Below the pieces are notes generated by a model, which was not told the origin of the DNA, made no database searches, and saw nothing but the letters and a program-made list of their open reading frames with translations. This document shows positions 48,735 to 58,112 of a stretch of 64,000 nucleotides of DNA, one piece after another. This DNA comes from Motiliproteus sp041586735. GTDB lineage: Bacteria > Pseudomonadota > Gammaproteobacteria > Pseudomonadales > Balneatricaceae. Numbering within the stretch: the first letter of the stretch is position 1; every line of letters begins with the position of its first letter. The position numbers and the translations under genes were made by a program. The stretch covers positions 1 through 64,000 of the forward strand of contig JBFGZQ010000007.1 in assembly GCA_041586735.1 (NCBI GenBank). Direction: 5' to 3'.

Positions 48735-49064
48735 ATGTTTCAAGATATGTCAAAAAAATTGCATACGTCGATAGAGCCCTTCAAAGAGTTGATGGCGGTC
48801 CAGACCCGCATGCTGGAGCGGTTGACCAAGCAGCAGATCGAATGCGCGCAAGCATGCATGAATTCGACTCTGAGTCAGACCCAGGAGCTGCAGCAATGCC
48901 ACTCGGCAGATGAGTTACTAGCGCTGCAAAAAAGGTATGCGCAGTCCGTGGAAGGCAGCTTGCTGAAGGCCAATAGCGATAATTTAGAGGCGCTTTCCGA
49001 AGCCCGCGAGGCGATGGAGCGTATTTCGCATAGTGCCTTCGATGCCTTCGTGTCCAAAAAATAG
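48735..49064 (+). CDS. Phasin-family protein
   Basis: 109 residues from ATG 48735 with AGAGGAAAG upstream. An amphipathic all-helical chain (IEPFKELMAVQTRMLERLTK, ALQKRYAQSVEGSLLKANSD, AREAMERISHSAFDAFVSKK), typical of phasins that coat polyhydroxyalkanoate granules. No PHA synthase gene is in the window, so the role is inferred. A terminator follows. Confidence 0.75.
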   Translation: MFQDMSKKLHTSIEPFKELMAVQTRMLERLTKQQIECAQACMNSTLSQTQELQQCHSADELLALQKRYAQSVEGSLLKANSDNLEALSEAREAMERISHSAFDAFVSKK

Positions 49065-49088
49065 CGGGTCTGTGCGACTAACACCCAG

Positions 49089-49109
49089 AGCAGCTCAGGC
49101 TGCTTTTTT
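49089..49109 (+). terminator. Rho-independent terminator of phasin gene
   Basis: AGCAGC, loop TCAG, GCTGCT, then a T6 run. Confidence 0.85.
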
Positions 49110-49163
49110 GTTTATGCTCAGCAATGAGCACTAGGCTCCTAGGGGCGATGAGAGAGTGAATAC

Positions 49164-49679
49164 GTGAAGATAGCCCTGTTTTACGGCTCGACCACCGGTA
49201 ATACTGAAGATATCGCCGAGCTGATTGAGCGAACCCTGTCACAAGATCAGCTTGATCTTTATGACGTGGCGGAAGCACCCCTGTTGCACGCCAACGACTA
49301 CGCGCAGATTATTATGGGTATCCCGACCTGGGATTACGGTGAGCTTCAATCCGAATGGGAGGATATCTGGACCGAGCTCGATAACCTTGATCTCAGCGGT
49401 AAACGCATCGCCCTGTTCGGTCTGGGTGATCAGGTCGGCTACGGCGAATGGTTCCTCGATGCGATGGGGCTGTTGCACGATCGCTTGGTTGAGCGCGGGG
49501 CTGAGTTGGTGGGTTACTGGCCGGTCGAGGGCTATGAGTTTAGTGCCTCTAAAGCGTTGACGGCAGATGCCAGCCGCTTTGTGGGGCTGGCCATCGATGA
49601 GGACTGTCAGCACGAACTGACCGGACAACGGGTAGAGCGCTGGTGCGCGCAGGTGCGTGAGGAGTTTAGCCGTGGCTAA
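49164..49679 (+). CDS. Flavodoxin
   Basis: 171 residues, long-chain type. FMN phosphate loop YGSTTGNTEDIAE at residues 8-20, IIMGIPTWDYGELQSEWEDI with the flavin Trp, and LFGLGDQVGYGEWFLDAMGL with the second aromatic. It is an electron carrier in the cytoplasm, like FldA/FldB. The next gene (diacylglycerol kinase) overlaps its last codons. Confidence 0.93.
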   Translation: MKIALFYGSTTGNTEDIAELIERTLSQDQLDLYDVAEAPLLHANDYAQIIMGIPTWDYGELQSEWEDIWTELDNLDLSGKRIALFGLGDQVGYGEWFLDAMGLLHDRLVERGAELVGYWPVEGYEFSASKALTADASRFVGLAIDEDCQHELTGQRVERWCAQVREEFSRG

Positions 49680-50052
49680 ACCGGGGCGCACCGGTCTGGT
49701 TAGGCTGGTCTATGCGGCTCGTTACTCCTGGCAAGGCTTTGCCGCGGCGTGGCAGCATGAGGCCGCATTTCGGCAGGAGTTGCTGTTAGCGCTGCTGCTG
49801 CTGCCGCTGGGTTTTTTTATGGCGGCCGATGCGGTTGAGCTGCTGTTGCTCTGGTTGACCCTGGGCCTGGTGTTGTTGATGGAGTTGCTCAATTCAGCCA
49901 TCGAGGCGGTCGTGGATCGGATCGGTGAAGAGCCGCACCCCCTGTCTGGTCGGGCTAAAGATATAGGCTCTGCTGCGGTATTGTTGGCGTTAGCACTGGT
50001 GGTGATGACCTGGGGTCTGATCGCCGTAAAGAACTGGCCCCTGTGGGCGTGA
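49672..50052 (+). CDS. dgkA: Diacylglycerol kinase
   Basis: 126 residues from GTG 49672, preceded by GAGGAG inside the flavodoxin gene. AARYSWQGFAAAWQHEAAFR, ELLLLWLTLGLVLLMELLNSAIEAVVDRI and GRAKDIGSAAVLLALALV with three membrane helices are the prokaryotic DagK family. It phosphorylates diacylglycerol at the inner membrane for lipid recycling. It is translationally coupled to flavodoxin. Confidence 0.93.
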   Translation: MAKPGRTGLVRLVYAARYSWQGFAAAWQHEAAFRQELLLALLLLPLGFFMAADAVELLLLWLTLGLVLLMELLNSAIEAVVDRIGEEPHPLSGRAKDIGSAAVLLALALVVMTWGLIAVKNWPLWA

Positions 50053-50122
50053 CCGGTCCGGACCGCGAGTCAGCGGCGGCGCTTGAGCCTCGGAACCCAT
50101 CAAATTTTGTAGGAGTAGTGAT

Positions 50123-50764
50123 ATGCGGATGATCTCGATGGCTGGATATAAATCAGCACTGTTGTTGTTATTGTTGCTAGGATCCGTATCAGCAGGGTTG
50201 GTCTCTAGCCTGCAGGCGGCACAGATGAAGCCCGAGCAGGTTATTAACGCCAGCTATACATCGATCCAGAAACTGATCTCGGACCGTATTCTGGTCGCTG
50301 GGATGCCTGAGCCGGTGTTGCTGGAGCTGATGGAAAGTGAGCTTGGCCCCATTATCGATTTCGAACAGATCTCCCGCAAGGTGATGGGGAAGTTTGCCCG
50401 CCAGGCCAGTACGGCTCATCTACAGCGCTTTAACCAGGTGTTTAAGCATACCCTGGTCAATACCTACAGCAAGGGCTTGGATCGACTCGATGAGCTGGAT
50501 AAGTTTGAGGTCGGTGGTGCGGAGTACGATCCTCGGGGTAAGCGTGCCAGTGTTGCTTCGACCATCATTCTTAAAGGTGGGGTACGCTATCAGGTACAGT
50601 ACTCCTTGTTTCTTAATGATCAGCAGCAGTGGAAAGTGGAAAACCTGATCGTCGAAGGGGTCAATATTGGCCTAGTGTTTCGTAACCAGTTTGCTCATTA
50701 TATGGAGCAATATAACGATATCTCTAAGGTGATCGATAACTGGGGGCTTGTCAAAGCGGAGTAA
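50123..50764 (+). CDS. MlaC/Ttg2D-like phospholipid-binding protein
   Basis: 213 residues with a signal peptide (YKSALLLLLLLGSVSAGL). LMESELGPIIDFEQISRKVM, NQVFKHTLVNTYSKGLDRLD and KVENLIVEGVNIGLVFRNQF match MlaC, the periplasmic lipid shuttle. The other mla genes are absent here, so this is an orphan or second copy. An AGGAG site lies before the start. Confidence 0.85.
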   Translation: MRMISMAGYKSALLLLLLLGSVSAGLVSSLQAAQMKPEQVINASYTSIQKLISDRILVAGMPEPVLLELMESELGPIIDFEQISRKVMGKFARQASTAHLQRFNQVFKHTLVNTYSKGLDRLDELDKFEVGGAEYDPRGKRASVASTIILKGGVRYQVQYSLFLNDQQQWKVENLIVEGVNIGLVFRNQFAHYMEQYNDISKVIDNWGLVKAE

Positions 50765-50791
50765 TCCTCCTCTCTTCAGGAGTCGCAAACT

Positions 50792-53296
50792 ATGATCGCG
50801 ACCCAGAATGGGGTGATGGTCGTGTTGCTGGTTGCCGTGGCGTTGCTGCTGGGGTCGGCGTTACGTAGCCTGACCCGCAGCCGCAGAATGCCGTACTCGG
50901 CGGTGCTACTGCTAGCGGGGTTGTTGATCGGCATCCTCGATCGCTCATTGCTGCTGAGTACAACCCTGCCACAGCTGCACCTGGTGTTACAACGGCTCAC
51001 CCAGCTTGATCCACATCTGATTCTGTTTCTGTTTCTGCCGACGCTGATTTTTGAATCGGCCTATTCGCTTGAACCCCATCTATTGAAACGCGCCCTGCCG
51101 CAGATTGCACTCTTGGCGCTGCCGGGGATGCTGATCAGTGCGCTGTTGACTGCCGTGCTGGTTCGCTGGCTATTGCCTTGGGATTGGAGCTGGCCGCTGG
51201 CCTTCCTGTTCGGTGCGCTGATCAGCGCCACCGATCCGGTGGCAGTGGTGGCGCTGCTGCGCGATGTCAGTTCACGCAAACGCCTGGAGACCCTTCTCGA
51301 AGGCGAATCGTTGTTTAATGACGGTACGGCCATCGTGTTGTTCACGGTGTGTTTTTCGATCCTGCTGAGTGTCGATCAGGCCGCGATCGGTATGGGTGCC
51401 ATCGCTGTCGAGCTACTGTGGACCGTGGCTCTTGGCGGGCTGACGGGTTGGCTGTTGGGGCAGGCGGTGATCATCGCGGTGGGGCGTATCTACAATGATC
51501 CGTTGGTCGAAACCACTCTCTCTATCGCCTGTGCTTACCTGGTTTATTTTGTGGCCGAGCAGCAGTTGCATGCCTCTGGAGTGGTGGCGGTGGTGGTGTT
51601 TGGGTTGATGCTGGCGGGTAAGGGTAGGGCGAGGTTTTCGCCTGAAGCCCTGGGGTTTCTGCATCATTTCTGGAGCATCTTGGCGCATATGGCCAATACC
51701 CTGATCTTTCTGGTGGTCGGCCTGCTGATCGCCGATCGTATCGAGCGCTTTGATCTCCAGAGCTGGGGGCTGCTGTTGGTGTTATATCTGGGGCTGCTGC
51801 TGATCCGTGGCTGCTCTATTGTGGTGCTGCTGCCGTTGTTACGAAGGCTGGGCTTGGGCCTGGGGCGGGATAAGGCGCTAGTGCTGATCTGGGGTGGGTT
51901 ACGCGGTGCTGTAGCCTTGGCGTTAGCGCTGATGCTGGCCCAGCACCCCGATGTGGATAGTCGTTGGGGTGAGCAGGTGTTGTTTCTGACCGCGGGCATC
52001 GTGGCGCTGACTATTCTGATCAACGGCAGCAGCATGGGCTGGTTGTTTGCCCGTCTGGGGCTGGATCGTTTACCGGCGGGTAAGCAGGCGATGATCGACC
52101 GTGCCGAGCAGATCATCCAACAACAGATGCAGGCGCGTCTTCCGGAGTTGAAAAAACGCTCGTTGACCCAGCTGTCCGACTGGCAGGTCATTGAGCGCCA
52201 TGCGCTGGCGCCGGTGACCCCGGTTGTTGCTGTTGAAGCAAACAGCGCGCCGCCGCGCTGGGCGGTCTCAGAGCGGGATACTGAATTTCGGCGGCGGTTG
52301 TTGGAGCATGAACGCTGTAGCTACTGGTCTCAGTACCGCGAGGGGTTTTTGGGGCGTGAGGCGACAGCAAGGCTGATCGATGCGGTGGATCAGGCGCTCG
52401 ATGGGGTGCCCAAGATCCATCCCCGGCCGCAGCTGTTGCATTATTGGAACGGCTCGGTGCCTGTCGGCTGGATGCATCGGCTGCCGTTTCTGGAGCGGTT
52501 GGCCACGCGCATTGCCTATCGGCATCTTATTCTGGGTTACGATATGGCGCGCGGCTTTGTGCAGGCCCAAAATGCCGCTTTGGCGCAGCTGGATACCTTG
52601 ACGGATGATCGCCACAGCATTGTGACAGCGCGTGCCGAGCTGGTGGCGAACAAGCATGAAACCTACGCCATGCTGTTGCAGTTAAAGCAGGCGTTTCCTG
52701 AACTGGCTCGCCGCGCGGAGTTGCACAGTGCGCAGCGCACCCTGTTGATTCAAAAGCGGGCGATGGTGGAGCAGTTGCAGCAACAGGCGCTGCTCGATCC
52801 TGCCGAAGCTGCGCGGATGCTCGAGCAGATTAACCGCAGCCTGCAGCAGCGCCATTTTTCTGCTGTGGAAACCGAACCCTTGCCCGACCCGCTGCAGTTG
52901 ATCCGTGATGCGGCCTGGGCGGCGGCGTTAAGCCCCGAATCCTTGTCGCAGCTGCTGGCGGTGGCAGAACAGCGGATCTATCAACCCCAGGATATGATCG
53001 TCGAGCATGAGGAGCAGCATCGAGCGCTTATTATTGTGGTGCGTGGTGTGGTCGAACGCGTTGACCTCGATAATCAAACCGGCCAGGCGCGGGTGCTGGA
53101 TGTGCTGGGACCGGGCTGTTATGCCGGATTCAGTTCGCTGTTTGTCGATCATCACCATACGGGATTGCGCGCGGCGGGGCCTGTAGACCTGTTATGGATA
53201 CCGGCTAGCGTACTGCGGCGGATTATGGCCTCGCAACCGGCGTTGAAACAGGCGTTGCAGGATCTGGTGAGGCAACAGCTGTTTAAGGCGTTGTAA
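50792..53296 (+). CDS. CPA1-type Na+/H+ antiporter with cNMP-binding domain
   Basis: 834 residues. The membrane part (residues about 5-420) has 12-13 helices with LISATDPVAVVALLRDVSSR and EGESLFNDGTAIVLF, the ion site of NhaP/NHE exchangers. A long cytoplasmic helical region follows (IIQQQMQARLPELKKRSLTQ onward). A cyclic-nucleotide-binding fold is near 720-830 (RIYQPQDMIVEHEEQHRALI, VLDVLGPGCYAGFSSLFVD). Ligand control of transport is likely by family precedent; the canonical phosphate-binding Arg is not evident. Confidence 0.87.
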   Translation: MIATQNGVMVVLLVAVALLLGSALRSLTRSRRMPYSAVLLLAGLLIGILDRSLLLSTTLPQLHLVLQRLTQLDPHLILFLFLPTLIFESAYSLEPHLLKRALPQIALLALPGMLISALLTAVLVRWLLPWDWSWPLAFLFGALISATDPVAVVALLRDVSSRKRLETLLEGESLFNDGTAIVLFTVCFSILLSVDQAAIGMGAIAVELLWTVALGGLTGWLLGQAVIIAVGRIYNDPLVETTLSIACAYLVYFVAEQQLHASGVVAVVVFGLMLAGKGRARFSPEALGFLHHFWSILAHMANTLIFLVVGLLIADRIERFDLQSWGLLLVLYLGLLLIRGCSIVVLLPLLRRLGLGLGRDKALVLIWGGLRGAVALALALMLAQHPDVDSRWGEQVLFLTAGIVALTILINGSSMGWLFARLGLDRLPAGKQAMIDRAEQIIQQQMQARLPELKKRSLTQLSDWQVIERHALAPVTPVVAVEANSAPPRWAVSERDTEFRRRLLEHERCSYWSQYREGFLGREATARLIDAVDQALDGVPKIHPRPQLLHYWNGSVPVGWMHRLPFLERLATRIAYRHLILGYDMARGFVQAQNAALAQLDTLTDDRHSIVTARAELVANKHETYAMLLQLKQAFPELARRAELHSAQRTLLIQKRAMVEQLQQQALLDPAEAARMLEQINRSLQQRHFSAVETEPLPDPLQLIRDAAWAAALSPESLSQLLAVAEQRIYQPQDMIVEHEEQHRALIIVVRGVVERVDLDNQTGQARVLDVLGPGCYAGFSSLFVDHHHTGLRAAGPVDLLWIPASVLRRIMASQPALKQALQDLVRQQLFKAL

Positions 53297-53444
53297 GCCA
53301 GGGCCCTATAGTCGACCGGGGTCGTCGATTTGAACCGCTGGATGGCTATCCAAACCCAGCCTGTTTCAGGTAAAATCTGCGCTTTTCTTTTGCCTGACTC
53401 GTCGAGCGTCGGGCCTCGCATCCAATAGTGGAAGCCGTACCGGT

Positions 53445-54542
53445 ATGATCGAAGTTAATCCTATCCATCTGCGTATCAAAGATATTGCCGATCGCGCGGC
53501 GCAGCTAAAACGCTATCTTGATTATGAAACCAAGCACGAACGGTTGACCGAAGTGGATCGTGAGCTGGAGCAGCCGGGTGTCTGGGAAGATCCCGAACGC
53601 GCCCAAGCGTTGGGTAAAGAGCGTGCTGCACTGGAGCTGGTGGTGAAGACCATCGACGATATGGAGTCCGGTGTCGAGGACACTCAGGAGCTGTTACAGC
53701 TGGCGGTTGATGAGCAGGATGAAGATACCGTTGCCGAGGTGGAGAGCGAATTAGACGCACTGAATGCTCAGCTGGAAGTGCTGGAGTTCCGACGGATGTT
53801 TTCCGGAGAGATGGATCCCAATAACGCCTATTTGGATATTCAGTCCGGCTCAGGAGGCACCGAGGCGCAGGACTGGGCCAATATCATCTTGCGGATGTAC
53901 CTGCGCTGGGGCGAGGATAAGGGCTTCAAGGTGGAGCTCGAAGAGGTCAGCGCCGGCGATGTCGCGGGGATCAAATCGGCGACCATCCATTTTGAGGGTG
54001 AGTATGCGTTTGGCTGGCTGCGTACCGAAACCGGTGTCCACCGTCTGGTGCGTAAATCGCCGTTCGATTCCGGCAACCGTCGCCATACCTCATTCGCCTC
54101 GGTATTCGTCTCCCCCGAGATCGACGACGATATCGAGATCGATATCAACCCTTCCGATGTGCGCACCGATACCTACCGCGCCTCCGGTGCCGGCGGTCAG
54201 CACGTTAACAAGACCGACTCGGCGGTGCGCCTGACCCACGAACCCACCGGTATCGTGGTGCAGAGCCAGAGTCAGCGTTCGCAGCACCAGAACCGCGACA
54301 AATGTTGGAAGATGCTGCGTGCCCGCCTGTATGAGCATGAGATGCTTAAACGCACCGAAGCCGCCCAGTCGGTGGAGGACAGCAAGTCAGATATCGGCTG
54401 GGGCTCGCAGATCCGCTCCTACGTGCTGGATGACCAGCGGATAAAAGATCTCCGCACCCTGGTGCAGACCAGTAACTGTGACAAAGTGCTGGACGGCGAC
54501 CTCGACCAGTTTATTGAAGCCAGCCTCAAGGCTGGGCTCTAA
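53445..54542 (+). CDS. prfB: Peptide chain release factor 2, without programmed frameshift
   Basis: 365 residues. The codon-recognition loop contains SPF (VRKSPFDSGNRRHTSF) and the peptidyl-transferase motif GGQ lies in SGAGGQHVNKTDSAVRLTH, so RF2 for UAA/UGA. In most gammaproteobacteria a UGA near codon 26 requires a +1 shift; here the same place reads CGC TAT CTT GAT TAT in one continuous frame with no SD-like AGGGGG before it. The gene therefore lacks the usual autoregulatory frameshift. It is followed by lysS. Confidence 0.96.
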   Translation: MIEVNPIHLRIKDIADRAAQLKRYLDYETKHERLTEVDRELEQPGVWEDPERAQALGKERAALELVVKTIDDMESGVEDTQELLQLAVDEQDEDTVAEVESELDALNAQLEVLEFRRMFSGEMDPNNAYLDIQSGSGGTEAQDWANIILRMYLRWGEDKGFKVELEEVSAGDVAGIKSATIHFEGEYAFGWLRTETGVHRLVRKSPFDSGNRRHTSFASVFVSPEIDDDIEIDINPSDVRTDTYRASGAGGQHVNKTDSAVRLTHEPTGIVVQSQSQRSQHQNRDKCWKMLRARLYEHEMLKRTEAAQSVEDSKSDIGWGSQIRSYVLDDQRIKDLRTLVQTSNCDKVLDGDLDQFIEASLKAGL

Positions 54543-54574
54543 GTATTTACGATTTTAAAGAAGGCTATCTACCG

Positions 54575-56113
54575 ATGTCAGACAACCAAACAGCGCCGCA
54601 AATCTCTCTGCCCGACGACAACCGTCTCGTGGCCGAGCGCCGTGAGAAGCTTAATGCGCTGCGTGCCCAGGGTAATGCGTTCCCCAACGACTTTCGCCGC
54701 GACAGCTACGCCGCCGATCTGCAGGCCGCACACGGCGACAAGAGCAAAGAGGAGCTCGAGGGGCTGGCGATTCAGGTCGCGGTAGCCGGGCGGATCATGC
54801 TCAACCGAGGAGCCTTCGCGGTGCTTCAGGATATGAGCGGCCGGATCCAGCTGTATGTGAACAAGGGGGCACGAGCGTTTGCCAAGGCGATGGACCTGGG
54901 TGATATCGTTGGTATTCGTGGCACGCTGCATAAATCGGGCAAAGGCGATCTCTATGTGGATATGGAGTGTGCGGAGCTGCTGACCAAGAATTTGCGGCCG
55001 TTGCCTGACAAGCATAAAGGCTTGCAGGATACCGAGATGCGCTACCGCCAGCGCTATGTCGATCTGATCACCAATGAGGACTCGCGCCGGGTCTTCGAAA
55101 CCCGCGCCAAGATCGTAGCGGCTATTCGTAACTATCTGGCTGAGCGCCGCTTTATTGAAGCCGAAACACCGATGCTGCAGGTGATTCCGGGTGGTGCCGC
55201 AGCGCGTCCATTCGTGACCCATCATAATGCGCTGGATATCGATATGTATCTGCGTATCGCTCCTGAGCTGTATCTTAAGCGCCTGGTGGTCGGTGGTTTC
55301 GAGCGCGTCTTTGAGATCAACCGCAACTTCCGTAACGAAGGGCTATCGAGTCGTCATAATCCCGAGTTCACCATGCTCGAGTTCTATCAGGCCTATGCCG
55401 ATTATCAAGACCTGATGAACATGACCGAAGATATGCTGCGCACCGTTGCCCAGCAGGTGTTGGGTACCACGACGTTGGTCAATACCGTCAAGGATGCCAA
55501 TGGCGAGGTGCTGGAGACCATCGAGTATGATCTGGCGGTGCCCTTTGTGCGCCTGAGCGTGTTTGATGCGGTACTGCAGTACAACCCGAGCATTAGCGCC
55601 GAGGCGCTGGCCGATGAGCAGCGCGCTCGTGAGATCGCCACCGGTCTAGGGATCAAGCTGGTCGATAGCTGGGGGCTGGGTCGGGTACAGATCGAGATTT
55701 TCGAGGAGACGGTCGAGCATCTATTGAGCCAGCCAACCTTTATCACCCAGTACCCCACCGAGGTCTCGCCGCTGGCGCGCCGCAACGATGACAACCCCTT
55801 GGTCACCGATCGCTTCGAGTTCTTTATCGGTGGTCGCGAGATCGCCAACGGCTTCTCCGAGTTGAACGATGCTGAAGACCAGGCGCGGCGCTTTATGGAC
55901 CAGGTGGCCGAGAAAGAGGGTGGCGATGATGAGGCGATGCATTATGATGCCGACTATATCAATGCCCTCGAATATGGCTTGCCGCCGACCGCCGGTGAGG
56001 GTATAGGTATCGACCGTTTGGTGATGTACTTCACCGACTCGCCCTCGATCCGCGATGTGCTGCTGTTTCCGCATATGCGTCCTGAGGTTAACTCAACCGG
56101 CGAACAGGGGTGA
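54575..56113 (+). CDS. lysS: Lysyl-tRNA synthetase, class II
   Basis: 512 residues. OB-fold anticodon domain (GRIMLNRGAFAVLQDMSGRI). Class II motifs: motif 2 FEINRNFRNEGLSSRHNPEF, motif 3 GIGIDRLVMYFTDSPSIRDV, and the FVTHHNALDIDMYLRIAPEL lead-in. It charges tRNA-Lys. The spacing of 32 bases after prfB is the conserved prfB-lysS pair. Confidence 0.97.
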   Translation: MSDNQTAPQISLPDDNRLVAERREKLNALRAQGNAFPNDFRRDSYAADLQAAHGDKSKEELEGLAIQVAVAGRIMLNRGAFAVLQDMSGRIQLYVNKGARAFAKAMDLGDIVGIRGTLHKSGKGDLYVDMECAELLTKNLRPLPDKHKGLQDTEMRYRQRYVDLITNEDSRRVFETRAKIVAAIRNYLAERRFIEAETPMLQVIPGGAAARPFVTHHNALDIDMYLRIAPELYLKRLVVGGFERVFEINRNFRNEGLSSRHNPEFTMLEFYQAYADYQDLMNMTEDMLRTVAQQVLGTTTLVNTVKDANGEVLETIEYDLAVPFVRLSVFDAVLQYNPSISAEALADEQRAREIATGLGIKLVDSWGLGRVQIEIFEETVEHLLSQPTFITQYPTEVSPLARRNDDNPLVTDRFEFFIGGREIANGFSELNDAEDQARRFMDQVAEKEGGDDEAMHYDADYINALEYGLPPTAGEGIGIDRLVMYFTDSPSIRDVLLFPHMRPEVNSTGEQG

Positions 56114-56118
56114 TCTGA

Positions 56119-56574
56119 ATGGCGACCGGTATCGAACAGTTTCTCGGTCGCTGGTTTTTTCCCCAGCATTCTCGTCAGTTTGCCGGTAAGCGGGCCTGCA
56201 AAGTAGGCCTGCGCACCTTGCATCTGTTTGGTATCGCCGGTAGCGGTGGCGCTTTTCTGTATCAGTTGCCCGCCAGCGACTGGCTGCCCTTCTTATTGTT
56301 GACCCTGGTGTCCGGCGTACTGATGGTGCTGATCGAACTCTGGAGTCACTGTATCTGGTTGCTGCAGCTACGCGGCCTGCTGATTTTGCTTAAGTTGGCG
56401 CTGTTGGGGCTCTGCTCGGTACTGCCGCCGAGCGCCGATCCCTGGCTGCTGTTGGTGGTGATTACGATCTCGGGGGTGATCTCGCATGCCTCCAGTAGGC
56501 AGCGCTATTACTCGCCGTTCTATGGCCGTAAAATCACCCTCGACGATTGGCAGTGGCTGTCCCCTCGAGGCTGA
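56119..56574 (+). CDS. Membrane protein of unknown function
   Basis: 151 residues. About four hydrophobic segments (DWLPFLLLTLVSGVLMVLIE, LLQLRGLLILLKLALLGLCS, PWLLLVVITISGVISHASSR). The end has YSPFYGRKITLDDW. It begins 5 bases after lysS, so it is probably in that operon. No family is recognised. Confidence 0.65.
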   Translation: MATGIEQFLGRWFFPQHSRQFAGKRACKVGLRTLHLFGIAGSGGAFLYQLPASDWLPFLLLTLVSGVLMVLIELWSHCIWLLQLRGLLILLKLALLGLCSVLPPSADPWLLLVVITISGVISHASSRQRYYSPFYGRKITLDDWQWLSPRG

Positions 56575-56614
56575 TCTGCTGCCAGTATTGCCCTGCCCGG
56601 AGAAGGGGGTTGCT

Positions 56615-57334
56615 ATGAGTTTTCAGTATTTAGAGCCGAGTTGGCAGGCCGCCTTGGCGGATCAGTGGCACTGCGAATATATGCAGCAACTGCAGGCTTT
56701 TTTACAGCAGCAGGCGCGCCAGCAGCCGATCTATCCCCCGGCTGAAGAGCGCTTTAATGCGCTCAACCTGACGCCGTTGGCTCGGGTCAGGGTGGTGATT
56801 CTAGGGCAGGATCCCTACCACGGCCCCGGTCAGGCCCACGGGCTGAGTTTTTCGGTGAAAGCGGGGGTAAAAATTCCACCCTCGCTGCTCAATATCTATA
56901 AAGAGCTGCACCAGGATGTCGGTTTTCAGCCGGTGGATCACGGTTGTTTGAGCCACTGGGCTGAGCAGGGCGTGTTGCTGCTTAACAGTGTGTTGACGGT
57001 GCAGCACGCGGCGCCTAACTCCCATCAGGGTAAGGGTTGGGAGCGCTTCACGGATCGGATTATCCAGCTGCTTAACGACCAGCGCGAGGGCATCGTGTTT
57101 ATGCTCTGGGGTAGTTACGCGCAGAAAAAAGGCGCCGCTATCGATGCCCGGCGTCACGCCGTGCTGCGGGCTCCGCATCCGTCGCCACTCTCTGCCTATC
57201 GTGGATTTTTCGGTAGTGGCCATTTTTCTAAGGCTAATGCCTATCTGCAGCGTCGGGGAGAGCGTGGCATCGATTGGCAGTTGCCGCGCTTGGCTGCGGA
57301 GCCGCAGCCCAGGCTGTTTGTTGATGAGTCGTAA
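56615..57334 (+). CDS. ung: Uracil-DNA glycosylase, family 1
   Basis: 239 residues from ATG 56615 with AGAAGGGGG upstream. VVILGQDPYHGPGQAHGLSF (catalytic Asp), VLLLNSVLTVQHAAPNSHQG, and HPSPLSAYRGFFGSGHFSKA (catalytic His) are signature motifs. It removes uracil from DNA at the start of base excision repair. An upstream in-frame start at 56486 lies in the preceding gene and is not needed. Confidence 0.95.
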   Translation: MSFQYLEPSWQAALADQWHCEYMQQLQAFLQQQARQQPIYPPAEERFNALNLTPLARVRVVILGQDPYHGPGQAHGLSFSVKAGVKIPPSLLNIYKELHQDVGFQPVDHGCLSHWAEQGVLLLNSVLTVQHAAPNSHQGKGWERFTDRIIQLLNDQREGIVFMLWGSYAQKKGAAIDARRHAVLRAPHPSPLSAYRGFFGSGHFSKANAYLQRRGERGIDWQLPRLAAEPQPRLFVDES

Positions 57335-57391
57335 TCTTCACACTTAACTGCAGCTCAACATAGCGCTGGATAACGAACAGGATGACAATAG

Positions 57392-57949
57392 ATGGCCAAA
57401 GGTAGTCGGATCTTTAAGGTTAAGTTTTTCATCAGTGATATGGACCGCCACTGCTATGAGCAGCTGGATCTCACCCTGGCCCAGCACCCCTCCGAGTCTC
57501 TAGAGCGCCTGCTGGCGCGCTTGTTGGCGTTGGGGTTGGAGTATGAGCCGGGACTGAAGTTTGGTGCCGGGGTCTCGTCTGATGAGGCCCCCCTCTGGTT
57601 GCGCAATGATTATGACGAGGTGCAGCACTGGATCGAGATCGGCCAGCCCGATCTGGATCGGCTAACCAAACTCCATAAACGTTACCCCAAGGTGACGCTC
57701 TATAGCTACGGTGCTAACGCCCAGCGTTGGTGGCATCAGCACGGTGCGGCACTGGGGGCGTTAAAGCGCTTAAAGCTGGTGCAGCTCGACCACGAGGGGA
57801 TTGAAGCGCTGGTGAAGGGACTCAGCGCCGGGTTTGAATTACAGCTCAATCGTCAGGATGAGGGTCTGTATCTGGGACTCAACGACCAGCAGGCGGAGAT
57901 GAAGCTGGTCTGTTGGCAACCAGGCTGGCAGCTAGACGCTGATAGGTAA
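57392..57949 (+). CDS. YaeQ-family protein
   Basis: 185 residues. FKVKFFISDMDRHCYEQLDL, TLAQHPSESLERLLARLLAL, GLEYEPGLKFGAGVSSDEAPLW broken by the WIEIGQPDLDRLTKLHKR segment match YaeQ, a PD-(D/E)XK-like fold of uncertain role. It is full length and followed by a strong terminator. Confidence 0.85.
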   Translation: MAKGSRIFKVKFFISDMDRHCYEQLDLTLAQHPSESLERLLARLLALGLEYEPGLKFGAGVSSDEAPLWLRNDYDEVQHWIEIGQPDLDRLTKLHKRYPKVTLYSYGANAQRWWHQHGAALGALKRLKLVQLDHEGIEALVKGLSAGFELQLNRQDEGLYLGLNDQQAEMKLVCWQPGWQLDADR

Positions 57950-57969
57950 TCAGAGGCTATCCGCCATAG

Positions 57970-58005
57970 AAAAAGCCCGCACAGCTAAGCTATGCGGGCT
58001 TTTTT
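57970..58005 (+). terminator. Rho-independent terminator of yaeQ-like gene
   Basis: AAAAAGCCCGCA pairing with TGCGGGCTTTTTT, loop CAGCTAAGCTA. It may also serve the convergent CCGSCGG microprotein gene. Confidence 0.9.
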
Positions 58006-58034
58006 GATGCTACTGACAGGGAAGCGTAACGCGG

Positions 58035-58112
58035 TTACTTCTCTTCTTCCTGCTTGGTAGTTTCCTGTTCACGATCTTTATCTTCACCGCCGCATGATCC
58101 GCAACAACTCAT
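58035..58112 (-). CDS. CCGSCGG-motif microprotein
   Basis: 25 residues: MSCCGSCGG, then a highly charged tail (EDKDREQETTKQEEEK) and TAA. GGAGAGAACATC upstream supplies a ribosome site. The two-Cys-Gly-Ser-Cys opening resembles short conserved gammaproteobacterial proteins annotated only by this motif; metal binding is plausible. It is too short for usual gene finders. The 256 bases from here to the histidine kinase gene hold nothing else recognised. Confidence 0.65.
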   Translation of the reverse strand: MSCCGSCGGEDKDREQETTKQEEEK

